From: Congeria kusceri
Taxonomy: Eukaryota; Mollusca; Bivalvia; Myida; Dreissenidae
Direction: 5' to 3'
DNA length: 64,000 nucleotides
NCBI GenBank assembly: GCA_027627225.1
Contig: CM051028.1
Location: 21,406,201 to 21,470,200 of the forward strand
The notes under the pieces: model-generated
The model's database searches: none
Told to the model about the DNA's origin: nothing
What the model saw: only the letters and a program-made list of their open reading frames with translations
In this document: piece after piece, positions 36,690-48,590 of the stretch
Layout: each line of letters opens with the position of its first letter
Position numbering within the stretch: position 1 is the first letter of the stretch
Program-made: the position numbers and the translations under genes

Positions 36690-37859
36690 ACTAAACTGAA
36701 TACATGCTTAGTAAAGCTAAAGGAAAAATTTAACGGGACATAAGCATATATAAATAAAAACTACATTATTTGACTACAAATATTTAATGACATATCAATC
36801 TTCTTTTGACTACACATGTACTTGTCAAAATCACAGATTGTTTTGCTGATATTTGAATTTGAGGATTTACATAAATCAAGGAATTTAATACAATGAAACA
36901 ATTATTCAACTATCTACCCAAGATGAACAATACAAACCGTTAACTCGCGGCCCTTGTACAGACGTGGCCCCCCCTGACAATTATCAATTGTCGTTAATTG
37001 GACATGTTTAGCATGTGTTGTAAAAACGTTACACTGCCCCCGCCCACCTGCTAGGCAGGAAATATGACTGGAATTCGTGTTAACTTGAAAAAAAAACAAT
37101 GTAGTGTAATGTTTTCAATGGCGTGGTTTACGGTAGTTATTCCACCGACCATAATTAACCAATCATTGCAAATTCTGCCATTTAAGGCACAGTTTATAAA
37201 CATATACTGCATTCAACAAATAATAAGCACTCCCATCTTCTTAACTAAATCTACAGTATTTGCTGTAAACTGTCAAACCATGACCACGACTTTAGATTCA
37301 ACATAAATGTTAAACTAGATATGATGAAATAATAATCAAATAATTATATCATAACGATTTTTATCAAGTATATTGCCATCCGCTTATTCACCTTTAATAT
37401 TTGTAACTAACAATATGATATGCATAGAATAATTAATTATTCAATATAAAACATACGAGCATATAGAAATAGAAGGACGCATTACCTCTAACATTGGTAT
37501 GAGTACGTGTTTTTCCAATACTCATAACTAAGAACGTATGATGCATATCTAAGATATTTACAAAACCATTTGTTTTGAACAATCTTATAAAGTGTAAACA
37601 TTCCTTACATGTTATCATGTGTGTATTTTAATGCAACTCTGACAATACTGTTTATAACTGTGTCGGTGTTCCATGAAATCTTAATGTTTTAAACAAGAGT
37701 GAATCAAACAACTCATGAATATAGTCGTCAATTCATTTTTCATAACTAGGCACTTGTTATCTTCACGACGTTTCATGTCTATGTTGTTCATTGTCCTGCT
37801 TTCTAGTTCCCACACTCCTTCACCGTTTTCATCGCGTCTATTTTAACGCCGTACTCTTT
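36690..37859. other. Intergenic, no supported feature
   Basis: No convincing gene or repeat. The frames at 36914-37306 are short and of random composition. Confidence 0.45.
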
Positions 37860-38235
37860 GTCTTACAGTTGTTATACCAGAACATCCACCCTCTTAGCTC
37901 GCTACTGAGAACATTTAAGTTGCTAATTATCACCTCTAAATCCTGCACTTTTCAATGGACACCAGTAATGATGGATACACTTTGTCTAACAGTCGGTATA
38001 CCAGAACATCCACCCTCTTAGCTCGCTTACTGAGAACATTTAAGTTGCTTATTATCCCCTTCAAATCCTGCACTGTTCAATGGACACCAGTAATGATGGA
38101 TACACTTTGTCTAACAGTCGGTATACCAGAACATCCACCCTTTTAGCTCGCTTACTGAGAACATTTAAGTTGCTTATTATCTCCTCCAAATCCTGCACTT
38201 TTCGATGGACTCCAGTAATGATGGAATCAGACTTA
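37860..38235. repeat. 125-bp tandem repeat, three units
   Basis: TATACCAGAACATCCACCCT recurs at about 37873, 37997 and 38122, followed each time by TTAGCTCGCTTACTGAGAAC and AATGATGGATACACTTTGTC. The units are more than 90% alike, so the expansion is recent. It lies just downstream of BTB copy B. The frames on both strands are by-products. Confidence 0.9.
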
Positions 38236-38492
38236 CAATTGTAATTGCCCAATTGTTAATGCCGATATCAAAATACAACCATATAAAACATATAAGAAAA
38301 CGTTGCTACTAATAGACCAACCATAACAGATGTGCACAATATTTCAAACAATAAATAAATAGCATACGCCGAAAATGTACATTTACTTTCACCTTTACAC
38401 TCCGTGATATATTGCTAATAATAATGTGTACAAGATCTTAGTTTAAGTTCATAACAATAGTAAGTATGTGATATTTCCAACGACTTTTGTTG

Positions 38493-39076
38493 TTACCAAT
38501 TTGTCCTTTGGTGCAAGTCCAACTTTACTTTTTCAGGGAGAAAGTTGTATTCATCATACTCGCTGATGTTATTGAACAGATGACAAAATTGTGTAAGTAG
38601 TTCATTATACAACTTATAATCCAAGTGAAAAGCTAATCGCAAAAGTTGCAAATCTTTGGCAATTTCCCGTTCTCTCATCGGCCGTCTGTCCATGGCTCTT
38701 ATAGATGAATACAGTTGGTCCCTTGTTATAGGTAGGTTATCAATCAATGTATCAAAATAGCGTCTATATAATTCATGTTTCCTGCATGCAAGTGTTGTTA
38801 TTTCAGCTTCAGTTGCTGTAGATATAGCATTCGAACGAATATATTGCTGTCTGCTATCCAGCGAGTAATCAGACAACACTTCTATGCATAATACACGTAA
38901 TCTACTTAGAGAAAACGTCTCAGCAACATTAAGGTAAAAGCAATATTTTTCGCACGGATAAGACCGAGGAAATTGCACGTTTGCATTAACAACGTCAACA
39001 AGGCAATCTTCGCATTTGTTGCGTAAATCTACTTGGTATTCCGATGTCAGTGGAAGAATGGACAACGCGATTTTAT
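38493..39076 (-). CDS. BTB/POZ protein, terminal exon (copy B)
   Basis: Second exon of the middle intact paralogue. It starts after the acceptor TTGTTTTCCAG and is joined in phase 1 to the exon ending at 39913: YPDKKGQVS-D-KIALSILPLTSEYQV. The BTB second half (KIALSILPLTSEYQVDLRNKCEDCLVD) is followed by a helical tail with CEKYCFYLNVAETFSLSRLR, TATEAEITTLACRKHELY, LQLLRLAFHLDYKLYNELL and FLPEKVKLDLHQ. The stop is at 38493-38495. The exon is a little shorter than that of copy A (193 complete codons). It gives the reference for spotting the dead copy at 47524. Function: a BTB adaptor of unknown partner. Confidence 0.85.
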
Positions 39077-39219
39077 CTGGAAAACAAACAAACAAACTAG
39101 AACTGCAATGTTATGGCGCAAATACCCCCGCCACCGCATGCCGCTTTGTCACAAGAATATTGATACAAGCTTACACGTTTTCAAGTGTAAACATTTATTG
39201 GATAAACTGGATAAAGAAA

Positions 39220-39730
39220 CTGAAGTAGGGGAACACTCCGTAAATAATGGAGATAGAGTTATAATTCTTGTGCAATTCACCAACAAACATCTATCATGTA
39301 TGACGTTTGAGGTTAATCCGTTCAGTAGTTTTTGAGTAAATGTCATGACAAGAAAAACTAACAGAGGGAAATAACTCCGTAAATAATGCAGCTAGAGTTT
39401 TAATCTTGAGCAGTGCACTCTGCCTAAAAACCATTTAAACATGTATGAGGTTTGAGGTCAATCCCTGTAGTTTTTGAGAAAATGACCGGACATTGAAATC
39501 TGATAAAGGGAAATAACTTCGTAGATAATACAGCTCGAATTATAAATATTGTGCACTGAACTCCGCCTAACAACCATCTATCTATGAATGAATTTGAAGA
39601 TGATATCTAAAAGGGTTTGCAAGTTATGCTCAGAACAAAACAAACTCACAAACAGACGGACAGACAGACAGACAGACAAGCTGATTCCAGTATGCTTCCC
39701 TTTCAATCTTTTTGTGTGGGAGGGGGTATA
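39220..39730. mobile_element. Dispersed repeat with three 130-bp units and GACA tail
   Basis: Three tandem units carry GGGAAATAACTCCGTAAATA (about 39230, 39366, 39508), CTCTGCCTAA or CTCCGCCTAA, and ATGTATGAGGTTTGAGGTCA. They are followed by an ACGGACAGACAGACAGACAG run (about 39655-39682) and a GGGAGGGGG end. It lies inside the intron of BTB copy B (39077-39912). Elements of this build occur at 44105 and 47998. No protein is encoded. Confidence 0.7.
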
Positions 39731-39912
39731 AAAATAAAACCACAAACAGACATTCTATGTCATATTCAATAATTGAATATTTGTATTGTACAGGAAAGCC
39801 ATAGATTCGCAAACTGACACTTGTTGTAGAAAAGTAAGCACGGATTACAAATCTATATTCGAATTATTGAATATTTACACATGAAACCGCGTTTGACAAG
39901 TTATAAATGTAC

Positions 39913-40234
39913 CTGAAACTTGTCCCTTTTTATCTGGGTAAATACAGCGAAGAAACGATAAGAACGGCTGCAGTTCTTTTCCAGGTAAAGTTATTTCACT
40001 CTGATTCCTTTCTTTAAATTCACCCTGGAACATCGCTCGAAAGACAGGAGATGCCATGGACAACACAGATTTGATTACAGGGATCCGAACATCTTCAACA
40101 ATCAACGTTACATGAGCTAAACCGTGGGACTCTCCAAATTCACTAACGTCGACATCTGGTAACGTCTTTACACCAAATTCACTTGCGTCACTTGTTATAC
40201 TCCTGTTAGCTACATCGGTAATTCGAACAACCAA
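39913..40234 (-). CDS. BTB/POZ protein, BTB exon (copy B)
   Basis: N-terminal half of the BTB domain: DVDVSEFGESHGLAHVTLI, EDVRIPVIKSVL, SMASPVFRAMFQGEFKE, ITLPGKELQPFL and FLRCIYPDKKGQVS, ending at the donor TCAG|GTACAT in phase 1. No in-frame ATG lies upstream inside the open stretch, which extends to 40234 and begins with a TTG, so the start codon must be in an earlier exon. The most likely acceptor is TTACCAG at 40156-40162, making the exon 39913-40155. The residues before it (ASEFGVKTL) look like a small duplication of VSEFGES. The upstream exon was not identified. Confidence 0.75.
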
Positions 40235-40239
40235 GCAGT

Positions 40240-41640
40240 AGTTAAAATTGAAATAAGTTATTGCTACATTTTAAAACTGCAATCAATGTAGCTCTTGTTA
40301 ATATAGGTGTATGCAAACTTTGCCATATATTGTTATAATGACTACTGATGCGAACAGAATTCTGATTATCCAACAACTGTGCATAGACAATTAAAAACAA
40401 TAATAATCATCATATTTTGCAGCACCCTCTGACAATACCATTACAGCCAAATCTGGAAGCCAGTGAGGGAGAGATAGTGCTGCATTTGAGGGTAGATGCC
40501 TTGTCATAAGTAAGACCTTTCTGTGCCGTTTATCCTTACGTTTTCTAACTGATTATAAAACATAATCTTTATTATGCGTTCAGGTGTCTGTTTTACAAGT
40601 ATCTTCAGAACAAGCCCTTGAGTAATTCTAGAAAATTTGGGTAAAACTCGTTCTCAACTTTGGCTTTATACATACATTTTACATATGCAGAACAAAGTAC
40701 AAAAACGGTAAGTATCAAAAGTATTACTGAAACGTTGAGATGTCGCCGAAGATCAATTCATGTAAGGTTGCTTGGTTGCTTTAACCAATAACATTCGCTA
40801 AAACGCATCGAATTTATTTATGATTACTAGCCTGACACAGACAGATGAAATAAATAGTAACATTTTTCCTTGAAGTCTACAAGCATCGTCTGGTACCAAA
40901 ATGTCTAACAAGAAAGAATAACTGTGTTCTCGCATACAAAGCATATTTAAACGATTTACTGAAGCACATTCTTTAAAACGCTTTAATACAGGGAGCGACA
41001 TTGTAAATCAAACACGATCTTGCCGACTCAGAACGACCAACACCCGATTCGCTTATAACGGATTGTTCAAATTAATTGTACATAAATGAAATTATTCTCG
41101 TTTCGAAAAATACAGTATTGTACGGTATTTAGTTGATTTTAGTGTGTTTACAGCAAAGTTTGGCGGGTTATGCACGGAATTCTCGTGCAAGGGTATATGA
41201 GCCGTGTATAGGAAATTTATCGTCATTCGAGGTCTGTATTTGGAAGCAACAAGGTGGATAAAGAAAGAAGCAGTATTCTCTCCCGCCCGCCCATAATTAT
41301 TGTTTCAGATGATACGTGGCAGAGCTCACTGTGTTATAGATTTAATGATTATATATATATATACTGACTTTGCAAAGTTTCAATCGCACTTTAGTTTGTT
41401 TTCAGTTAAGCTTTCGAGGGTTTATCCAATGATCAGATGTTTGGCCAGTCGATACTGTATGGCGCACCTGGCTTTTTCAACCATTCTACCGTGTCAACAG
41501 TAGACGTCTAACTTACTTTTTTATTGATGCTACAGTTGTTGCATGAGCGCTAGAATACAAGAACATCGTTTTATGTGTAAACAATTAAATGCTGTCAAAT
41601 ACAAATACCAATTGCTATTTGTGTTGTGTTTTTGTATTGA
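40240..41640. other. Intergenic or upstream part of BTB copy B
   Basis: The first exon of copy B should be here or further upstream. A frame opening with ATG at 41001 (MSLPVLKRF) was considered but has no good donor. A (TA)n run is present at about 41350-41365. Confidence 0.35.
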
Positions 41641-41644
41641 TATG

Positions 41645-41785
41645 AATGAAGATTGATGATGGTAATGATGATGATGGTGATGATAATTATGGTCATGATT
41701 ATGGTGACCGTGATGGTGATAATGATGGTGATGTTGATGTGAATATCATAATTATTATGTGATGATGATGCTGATGTTGGTAATG
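41645..41785. repeat. GATGRT-rich microsatellite
   Basis: An impure run of GATGATGGT-type triplets of about 140 bp. Confidence 0.9.
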
Positions 41786-42744
41786 TCTGAGCAAGTCCTT
41801 TTGATAGTTCTATTTCTCAGTATTCTAAGAATAGAGAATAATGAATTTACTCACGAAAAGAGTAACTGTACTTAACAATGCAACACACTGTTCAATGTAA
41901 CTGTGAAGAGCGTGTTGACTTTTAATGGTTTCAAACAGTGTTGAGTACAGTGTTTAAGTCTTGCGAAACGAAAGAAGAATAATGGTCGTCAATTTGTCTT
42001 GAAAAGCACAGTGACCTACTGCCAAGATACAAAATGAGTGTTATGCTTTGGGCTGTGTAACTTTTTCTTGTGTTGGTACATTATTTTCAATATATCGATA
42101 CATAAATTCTGAAAATTATGTCAATATTTTAGACAATACTTTGTGGTAGTAATTGAAAACCCTTCATGAAATCTTCTTGGATTTTTCAAGATGACAATAA
42201 TCTATCCGGAAGCGAGTAGAGAAGTGCATAAAGGTGGGTTCTATCGTCCTCTGAATGGCATTAAAGCCTTGGTCGACACAATTTAAAGTAATATGTTACT
42301 GATGTTAGAAGTCGCATTTTAAACATATTTTCCTAGTTACATTTACATAAAAACCAATAATCAATGCTGTTCTAAGGGTTGCAAGGCCTTTGGTCTGAAG
42401 ATAAAATATGTATTTCAGGATACATAGCCGTCACCCATAATTCTAGATCAATAGAGCCCCAAAGACAGATCGAGTGTTGAGCCAAGATTAAAACGGTGTT
42501 ATCGTATCCTGAAAGACACGACGCAGCTGCGCGTATTTTGAAATAAATGCATATGCCTGGCCTCCACTAGCCGCATGGATGACACAAATCAGTCCACATT
42601 TCTATCCGGTCAAACTTCTTGACAACGACCTTTTCAGATAAGATAATTTCCCAATTTATAACCTGGGCTTTCTGATATGTATTTTCGTTGGTTTTTAGCA
42701 GTAGGGATCTTAGTTCGACCAATTCCCCATTTCAAATCTCTTGT
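41786..42744. other. Intergenic, no supported feature
   Basis: No gene or repeat recognised. Confidence 0.5.
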
Positions 42745-42960
42745 CTAACTGGAAGTGGTACAATAACATTTTTTGTTTAAAACACCTTTTGCTGGACTGG
42801 TATCCACCGGTTCAAACTTAACCGGTTCAGCTGCGTCCACGCGCTCCGTGATAGTGGCTAATGCTGACTGAGCCGACCCGACATTTGGAGTTCCCATGGT
42901 CTGTACAGACTCCGTCACCTTTGGTCGGCGTGTCCATGGTCGGCGTTTCCGTGGAGGCAT
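42745..42960 (-). CDS. Hypothetical 71-aa basic N-terminus ORF
   Basis: From an ATG at 42960 the frame reads MPPRKRRPWTRRPKVTES and continues with a Ser/Ala/Glu-rich stretch to a stop at 42745. I do not recognise a domain. The basic start resembles gag proteins of some LTR retroelements, and a zinc-knuckle remnant lies 140 bp away on the opposite strand. That raises the possibility of a rearranged retroelement. It may equally be chance. Confidence 0.2.
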   Translation of the reverse strand: MPPRKRRPWTRRPKVTESVQTMGTPNVGSAQSALATITERVDAAEPVKFEPVDTSPAKGVLNKKCYCTTSS

Positions 42961-43094
42961 GGTAATATAAAAACAAAAGACGTAATTATATAGATGCACG
43001 AACAAATTATTATAAAGTAAAACTACAAATCAGTTAAAATACGTTTAAATACTTGGTTCGTGCTTTATTTTTTAATTTATTCTTTAATTTATTA

Positions 43095-43286
43095 ATAGAT
43101 AACTGCAAGAAGGTGGGACATTTCAAAAAGATATGCGAGTCAAGTGTGACCGAAATCACCGGAGATGCCCCTGTACAAAGCCACAATTGTTTTATGATCA
43201 ATTTCTACAGCGACAATTTGTATTCAGTCGAATGTAAAAGCGAACAAGTTCGACTACCTTATCGCATCAGATACCCAGCCAAATAA
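43095..43286 (+). pseudogene. Possible gag-type zinc-knuckle remnant
   Basis: The plus-strand frame contains NCKKVGHFKKICES, which has the C-x4-H-x4-C spacing of a retroelement CCHC knuckle. The first Cys is absent (Ile-Asp-Asn precedes). The rest of the frame (SVTEITGDAPVQSHNCF onwards) resembles the spacer between knuckle and protease in Ty3-type gag-pol, but no protease motif is seen. A weak call. Confidence 0.3.
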
Positions 43287-43289
43287 TAC

Positions 43290-44100
43290 TTAACAAAGAA
43301 AGCACGCTTTATTAAAGTGTCCTTTAATCAACATTCTATGCTACTTACTCAGTATCGAACGCAAGGTATAAACACATTAATAAAGAAATATGGCCGAAAT
43401 TACTTTATCGGTACGAATGCTCATGAACAGTTAACTCTAGGACAACTAATGAACAACAAGACTAGTAAAATTCCTTGGAAAACAAATTGGTTTACCGCGT
43501 ATTCTCGAGCGAATAAACATTAATTAGCCTACTTTAATATCTTTACAAGGCTAAAGAAATTTCACCTATACATGATTTTGACAATATAAATGATTAAGCA
43601 CACCATACACTCGTGTTTACACATGGATTTCATATGGTTTACACACGGTTTACTCAGTTCCTAAGCTTTCATGAGTAGAATTTATCAGAGATGGGGATAA
43701 AGTTGACACTCAAGAGATATCATTCCTTTGTAAATCTTCCATTCCGCGCTTTAACATAAACTGTAAGAGTTTGGACTCGATACAACGAGTTCATCTTCAT
43801 TGAGAATGCCTCACTATTCGCAAAAAGGCTTTTTGCAGTTTTAATGGCTTAACACATTATAAATTATGATATGCACCTTTTATTGAGTTTTACTTTGTAT
43901 ATTTTGTTTCTAGTTATCGAGTTTTAAGATGCAATTTTGACAATTGGTGCAAAAGTTGTGTGGAAATAAATTGAAATTAGTATAATACAAGTTTCCGGGT
44001 TTGAGTCATGTGTTTTATATTTTTCTTTGTAGTACGCTCAAAGAACATTTATACACATGATCATTTTATGTCATTTGCTATTACTAACTATTGATGCATT
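43290..44100. other. Intergenic, no supported feature
   Basis: No recognisable gene; the frame at 43317-43523 is not supported by any family resemblance. Confidence 0.45.
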
Positions 44101-44104
44101 TATA

Positions 44105-45182
44105 AATAGAACAAGAGGACCATGATGGTTCTGGAAAATGAACAAACAATAGATTTTGATGTACTTTTGTTGCAGTTTTGGAGAACTAGTTGTTATGTGA
44201 TAATTGCAATGGCTGTGCTATAAGGTCAAGGTTTGCCCTTTCTTTGTTCATTTTCTGTCCAATGATGGTAAACGATTTTTTTTTTTGCCAAACAAGGGGA
44301 AATAAATCTGGTGTTCGTGGTACAATCAAGCCCAGTTTTGGCTTCTGCTGAGATCTAAGGTCAAACATTAACTGTAGAAGTTTGGTCAAGATTGGATGAA
44401 AATAAAGTGTATTTTAGAAAACAAAGGCATCTTTGCATTCAAATTGAGTTTTTGTTTTTATTGGATAAGGGGCAATAACTCTACTGTTCCAGGTGCAATC
44501 TGGATCATTAACATTGAATCCCAACTAAGCTTTATGGTCATACACAAACACTGCAGGTTTAGTCAACATTGAATAAAAAATTTCATGTGCAAGCCAATCA
44601 CGGATAGCGTTTGAGTTGTTATCCACACACAAGGGGCAATAACTCTGATGTTTCTGACCTGATTTTGTTTATATTTGACTTCACCTGTAATCTTATGGTC
44701 ATAGATAAACTGTGCGAGATTGGTGATTATTGGATGAAAAATGATGTATCCATCCTGAATAATGTCCTTTTTTCACAAACAAGGGGCAATTACTCCGGTG
44801 TTTATAACACGACCTGGCCCATGGTTTTGGCTTCTGCTGAGATCGGATGCTCATACACAAACTGTGAATGTTTGATCCAGATTGGATGGAAAATAAAGTC
44901 TATATGTTGAAAAAAGGCATTTCTGACCTTTAGCATTAAAAAGGAGGAATGCCTCTAGTGCTACTGCTGCGATCTGGCCCTATCACAATCCCGTCCGAGA
45001 TTTCATGGTCATACACAAACTGTGCAAGTTTCGTCAAGACTGGATACAAAGTGAAGTCTCTATCGTGAGAACGAACAAATTGTTGACGGCACACGGACGA
45101 CGGACGCTTGAAGACGGACGACGCAGGAGAGGTCCCCTATACCATAGCTCACCGAGCACTTCGTGCTTAGGTGAGCTAAAAA
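44105..45182 (+). mobile_element. Dispersed repeat with five 150-170 bp units
   Basis: AAGGGGCAATAACTCTG or close variants recur at about 44294, 44467, 44632, 44782 and 44940. Each is followed by a TGGTCATACACAAACTGTG motif and GTCAAGATTGGATG. The element closes with ACGGACGACGGACGC (about 45090) and a terminal CACCGAGCACTTCGTGCTTAGGTGAGCTAAAAA-like hairpin end (to 45182). Bivalve genomes contain many copies of elements with this build and ending. No protein is encoded. Confidence 0.75.
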
Positions 45183-46464
45183 GATTTGTCATTTACATAT
45201 TTTGTCGTTGTTGTCGTTGTTTACTAGGTATAAAATCTTTCCGGAATGACTCCTGGCATTATTAACTGCAGACGAATTTAAACCGCCCCGCCCCAGACCC
45301 GCAAAAGTGAACATTCAATTTAAAACTTCTCTCTAGCTATAGAAGGACTATAAGGTAAATTAAGACAAAAATTAAATTTACACTGATCTTGATTTTGATC
45401 GATTTGTAATGCTGATGCAATATAATTTCATAATTAATACGATTTGAATAAGTTTCGTTTAGTCTTGATTTTCTTTAAAATTTCATTCCCACTAAATTTA
45501 ATATATTTAAAACAGAAACAAACCATAAAAAGTAATTAGAACAAAGTGAACGCAGTTGGTTGATACAATAACCTTTTTTTATTCAAATTATTGATAAAGG
45601 AAACCAATACCCTAATATAAAACTCGTTGTATCTGTGGATAACATCATGTACCGAATAAATCTAGTACTATATTTTAGTATTCATAGTGTTCTGAGCAAA
45701 AAAATATTCATATCTACAACCGCACATTAGTCCTTCTACTTAATCGCATTCTCTTTAAACAGAAATTATATAACACAATGTCAACAAATTTAACTACAGT
45801 TGGTTTGAATGCAAATGAGAACCGTTATAAACTTGGACGATTCGAAACAGGTAAATAAGACGATTTAAATTATAGCGTGTTTGTAAACAAAACATTACCA
45901 TTCCCCCTAATTTCAATAAATGGTTGATCCCCTCATTATCAACAAAATTTAAACCGACTATACCTGAAGAAAATCCTGTGTTGATGTGCGACATTAAGGC
46001 CGCAAAGCGATAACTTAAAAAAACCTTACGTTTGTTTTGTTCACTCGGGGATTCTACACGGTTAAAGATCGATCAACCCTTATCAGGCCACTTGACAGGT
46101 TCGCTGTCCGAAATCTCATATCTCATGATTTAGTTTATACTACCCGAAGAGGGGGTGGGGGCAGATAGTTCCCGTTTTGTCCGTCCGTTTCAATCTTATT
46201 ACAGCAATTCAGTTTGTCAATGTATCAAAAACCTGTTCCCGCAAATTGAATACGTAATTGTTTCTGTCCGTCCTTCTGTCCTGCCGTCCGCCCGTTACTT
46301 TGTTTTCACGCGAGTTCCCAGAATAAATGACTCGAATCATATGAATCTTTGTGTGCAGCTTTTTTACCAAGTAATATTTAGTGTTTACTATTGATTAATT
46401 ATTTTCAAAATAAAGACAAAAAATGATGGGATAATTGAAATACTAGGCAAGTGGTAAGTTAAGA
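45183..46464. other. Intergenic, no supported feature
   Basis: AT-rich, with a purine/pyrimidine-rich patch (GTCCGTCC motifs near 46185 and 46275) that may be the tail of another decayed repeat element. Confidence 0.45.
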
Positions 46465-46627
46465 TATATATAATCTGACACGAGTTGTCATTTCATACCA
46501 TAGTTTATTAAACAAGTTCAGGAATTTTGTTTGTAAGCGAGCCTTTGGTGAGCTTATTAACGAATTTCCTCGACGGGTTTAATAAAATAAGGTATGAAAT
46601 TACAACAAGTGTCAGATATTTTATATC
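46465..46627. repeat. Inverted repeat, possible short MITE
   Basis: ATCTGACACGAGTTGTCATT (46473-46492) with CATACC and TTTATTAAAC following is mirrored by GTTTAATAAAATAAGGTATG...ACAAGTGTCAGATAT at 46577-46619. The two arms, about 45 nt each with mismatches, can fold into a hairpin. Size and layout suit a small MITE, but no target duplication was found. Confidence 0.55.
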
Positions 46628-47523
46628 ATATGATTTTAAACGAAACAAAAAACCCCTAATTATACAAAAACATGTTGTTAGATCCCCAAAGTTGTGGACG
46701 TCATTTCATGTTGACGACGTCATTTCACAAAAATAACGTCCTCCTATTGGTCAGTCAAATAATATGGAGCCAATGAAAACTCTCAAAATTTTATCTTACA
46801 CATGTGTAAATTAAAAATATTCGTAATGGTTGTATTGCATGACAAACTAGGTATAGCTTGTGATGAAAGTTTATTTTGTGTCAGCACTAATGCGTGGACC
46901 ACTCGCCAAAGCTCGTAGTTCAGGTTTTATAGGCCTCGCTAATATAGAGTGAAATATTTTAAAACTGTTATGAGTTATTAACAAAATATTCAAGTCGTTT
47001 ACTTATTATATCAGGAGAATCAGTATACAATGCCGTTAGTGTCATATGTAGTGTAATGAAACCGATTTCTGACAGCAATGGATAAACTAATAAATGGCTG
47101 CGCCACTGAGACTAGCGAAAATATTGTTTATTTGACCACTACGGAAAATACAATTAACGATCTAACACTGAATTATACAAATGTCCTCTTTACCTTTTGC
47201 CGTGCAGGAAACATACCATGGCATTGCGTTTTATTTGAACATAACCAAAAAGCGACAATCATTTGACCGTCAGCTGCATTACATGTTTAAACATACTTGG
47301 ACATTCAGTGTAAGATAAGCAATAACGTACCCGTAACATCATGTCAGTTCATGTTTTTATTATTACTATGAAAGTAATAAATTGCAATTACTGTCAAATA
47401 TTTGCGTGTGAGCGACATTCGAAACGTACTAATTATTGCTCACTTTTCATATGAAACCTTGTGTGCGTTCAATTTTTTATTACCTATAACCCTATTTTTT
47501 CGGCATAGCTGTCATTCAACAAC
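46628..47523. other. Intergenic, no supported feature
   Basis: No gene recognised; the frame at 47078-47266 has no family resemblance. Confidence 0.45.
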
Positions 47524-48000
47524 TTATTTGTTTATATTTTGTTGCAGTTGCAAGTCCCACTGTATTTCTTCTGGAAGACATTTACACACTTCATCTACAC
47601 TTACGCGTACAAAATCATGACGAAATGATGAAAGTAGTTTATTATACAAGTTACGTCTAAATGTACGAGCGAGTCGCTATGCCCGTAAATCCATTTCGAC
47701 GTTCGTCCCTTTCCTAAACAGCAAGAGATGGCTACTTGTATTCAAATTTAATGTTTCCTTATCGACAGTAAACATGTCAATCAATTCTTTTATCTCGTGT
47801 TCGTTTATTTTATGTTTCCTCTCGGCTGTGATTGCTATTTCAGATTCAGTTGCTGCCGATATGTTATAGGAACGAATAGGCGCTTCCCAGGTATACAATG
47901 GGTAACTAGACACCAATCGCACTAACAATTCACGCAATCTATTTAGATTAATTGTTTCTGCATTATGTAGGTAAAGAAAATATTTTTCGCACATTAACCC
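47524..48000 (-). pseudogene. BTB terminal exon, broken fourth copy
   Basis: The minus strand encodes the C-terminal part of the BTB family exon: LMCEKYFLYLHNAETINLNR, RSYNISAATESEIAI, ERKHKI, then VEMDLRA-stop-RLARTFRRNLYNKLLSSF, CLPEEIQWDLQ and a stop near 47524. An in-frame TAG (47677-47679) sits where copies A and B have a sense codon, and the frame continues in register afterwards. The exon also lacks its first part (the ALSILPLTSEYQV half of the BTB fold), because sequence of the repeat at 47998-48520 begins instead. Both defects argue for a dead gene. Confidence 0.8.
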
Positions 48001-48520
48001 GACCTTTGACCTCTGGTCAGAACAAAATAGTGCATAAACTTTACATTGCCTTTTATGAGTACTAGTTAACAAAGTTTCGTGAAAATATATGTTCGAGCTA
48101 TCGCAGTATTGAGAGTTTTCTAGTTTAGTCACAGTCAAGCGATCTCTAGCCTCAAGTGACCTCTAGCGAAATAAAGGTTGTGCATAATCCTATAATCACC
48201 TTTAATCTGTATACCAAGTTTCATGATGGCATCTCATGTACTTTTCGAGTTGGTACAGTATTACATTTATTTTATATTTTAAGTTACAGTCACTTGACCC
48301 TTGACCTCCAATGAAACATTAAAGGTCGTGTATAAGCTTCACATCACATTCCGTTTATATGTATACCACGTTTCATGAAAATATTTTTATTACTTTTTGA
48401 ATTATCGCATGATTTATTTTTTGCGGAGAGACGGACTGTAAGAAAGACAGAGGGATGAACGGACGGACGGATGGCAAACCTATTGTCCCCTCCGGTAAAA
48501 CACCAGTAGGGAACTAATAA
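47998..48520. mobile_element. Dispersed repeat with about three 150-170 bp units
   Basis: Three units contain GACCTTTGACCTC or CTTGACCCTTGACCTCC, a GTGCATAA or GTGTATAA motif, TACCAAGTTTCATGA and TTTTTCGAGTTATCGCA-like text (near 48000, 48155, 48300). The element ends with GAGAGACGGACTG and ACGGACGGACGGATGG (about 48424-48474). It sits between the two BTB remnants of the fourth copy and has replaced the start of its second exon. Confidence 0.65.
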
Positions 48521-48530
48521 ACTGTACCTG

Positions 48531-48590
48531 TAACTGTTTATTGTATCTGTGCAAACACAGCGAAGGAACAATAAGAACGGCCGCAGTCTT
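48531..48590 (-). pseudogene. Remnant of the BTB first exon (fourth copy)
   Basis: On the minus strand the end of the BTB exon can be recognised at the DNA level: GCCGTTCTTATTGTTCCTTC and GCTGTGTTTGCACAGATAC followed by a donor-like ACAG|GTACAG. It aligns with CTGCAGCCGTTCTTATCGTT and onward in copy B. The reading frame is broken and everything upstream of it is lost. Confidence 0.65.

Noticed and set aside
40798..41001. ATG at 41001 (MSLPVL) as first exon of BTB copy B
   Set aside because: The only donor-like GT gives a weak site and an uncertain phase; not enough support.
47402..47620. 72-aa plus-strand frame
   Set aside because: Partly antisense to the BTB pseudogene exon and without its own features.
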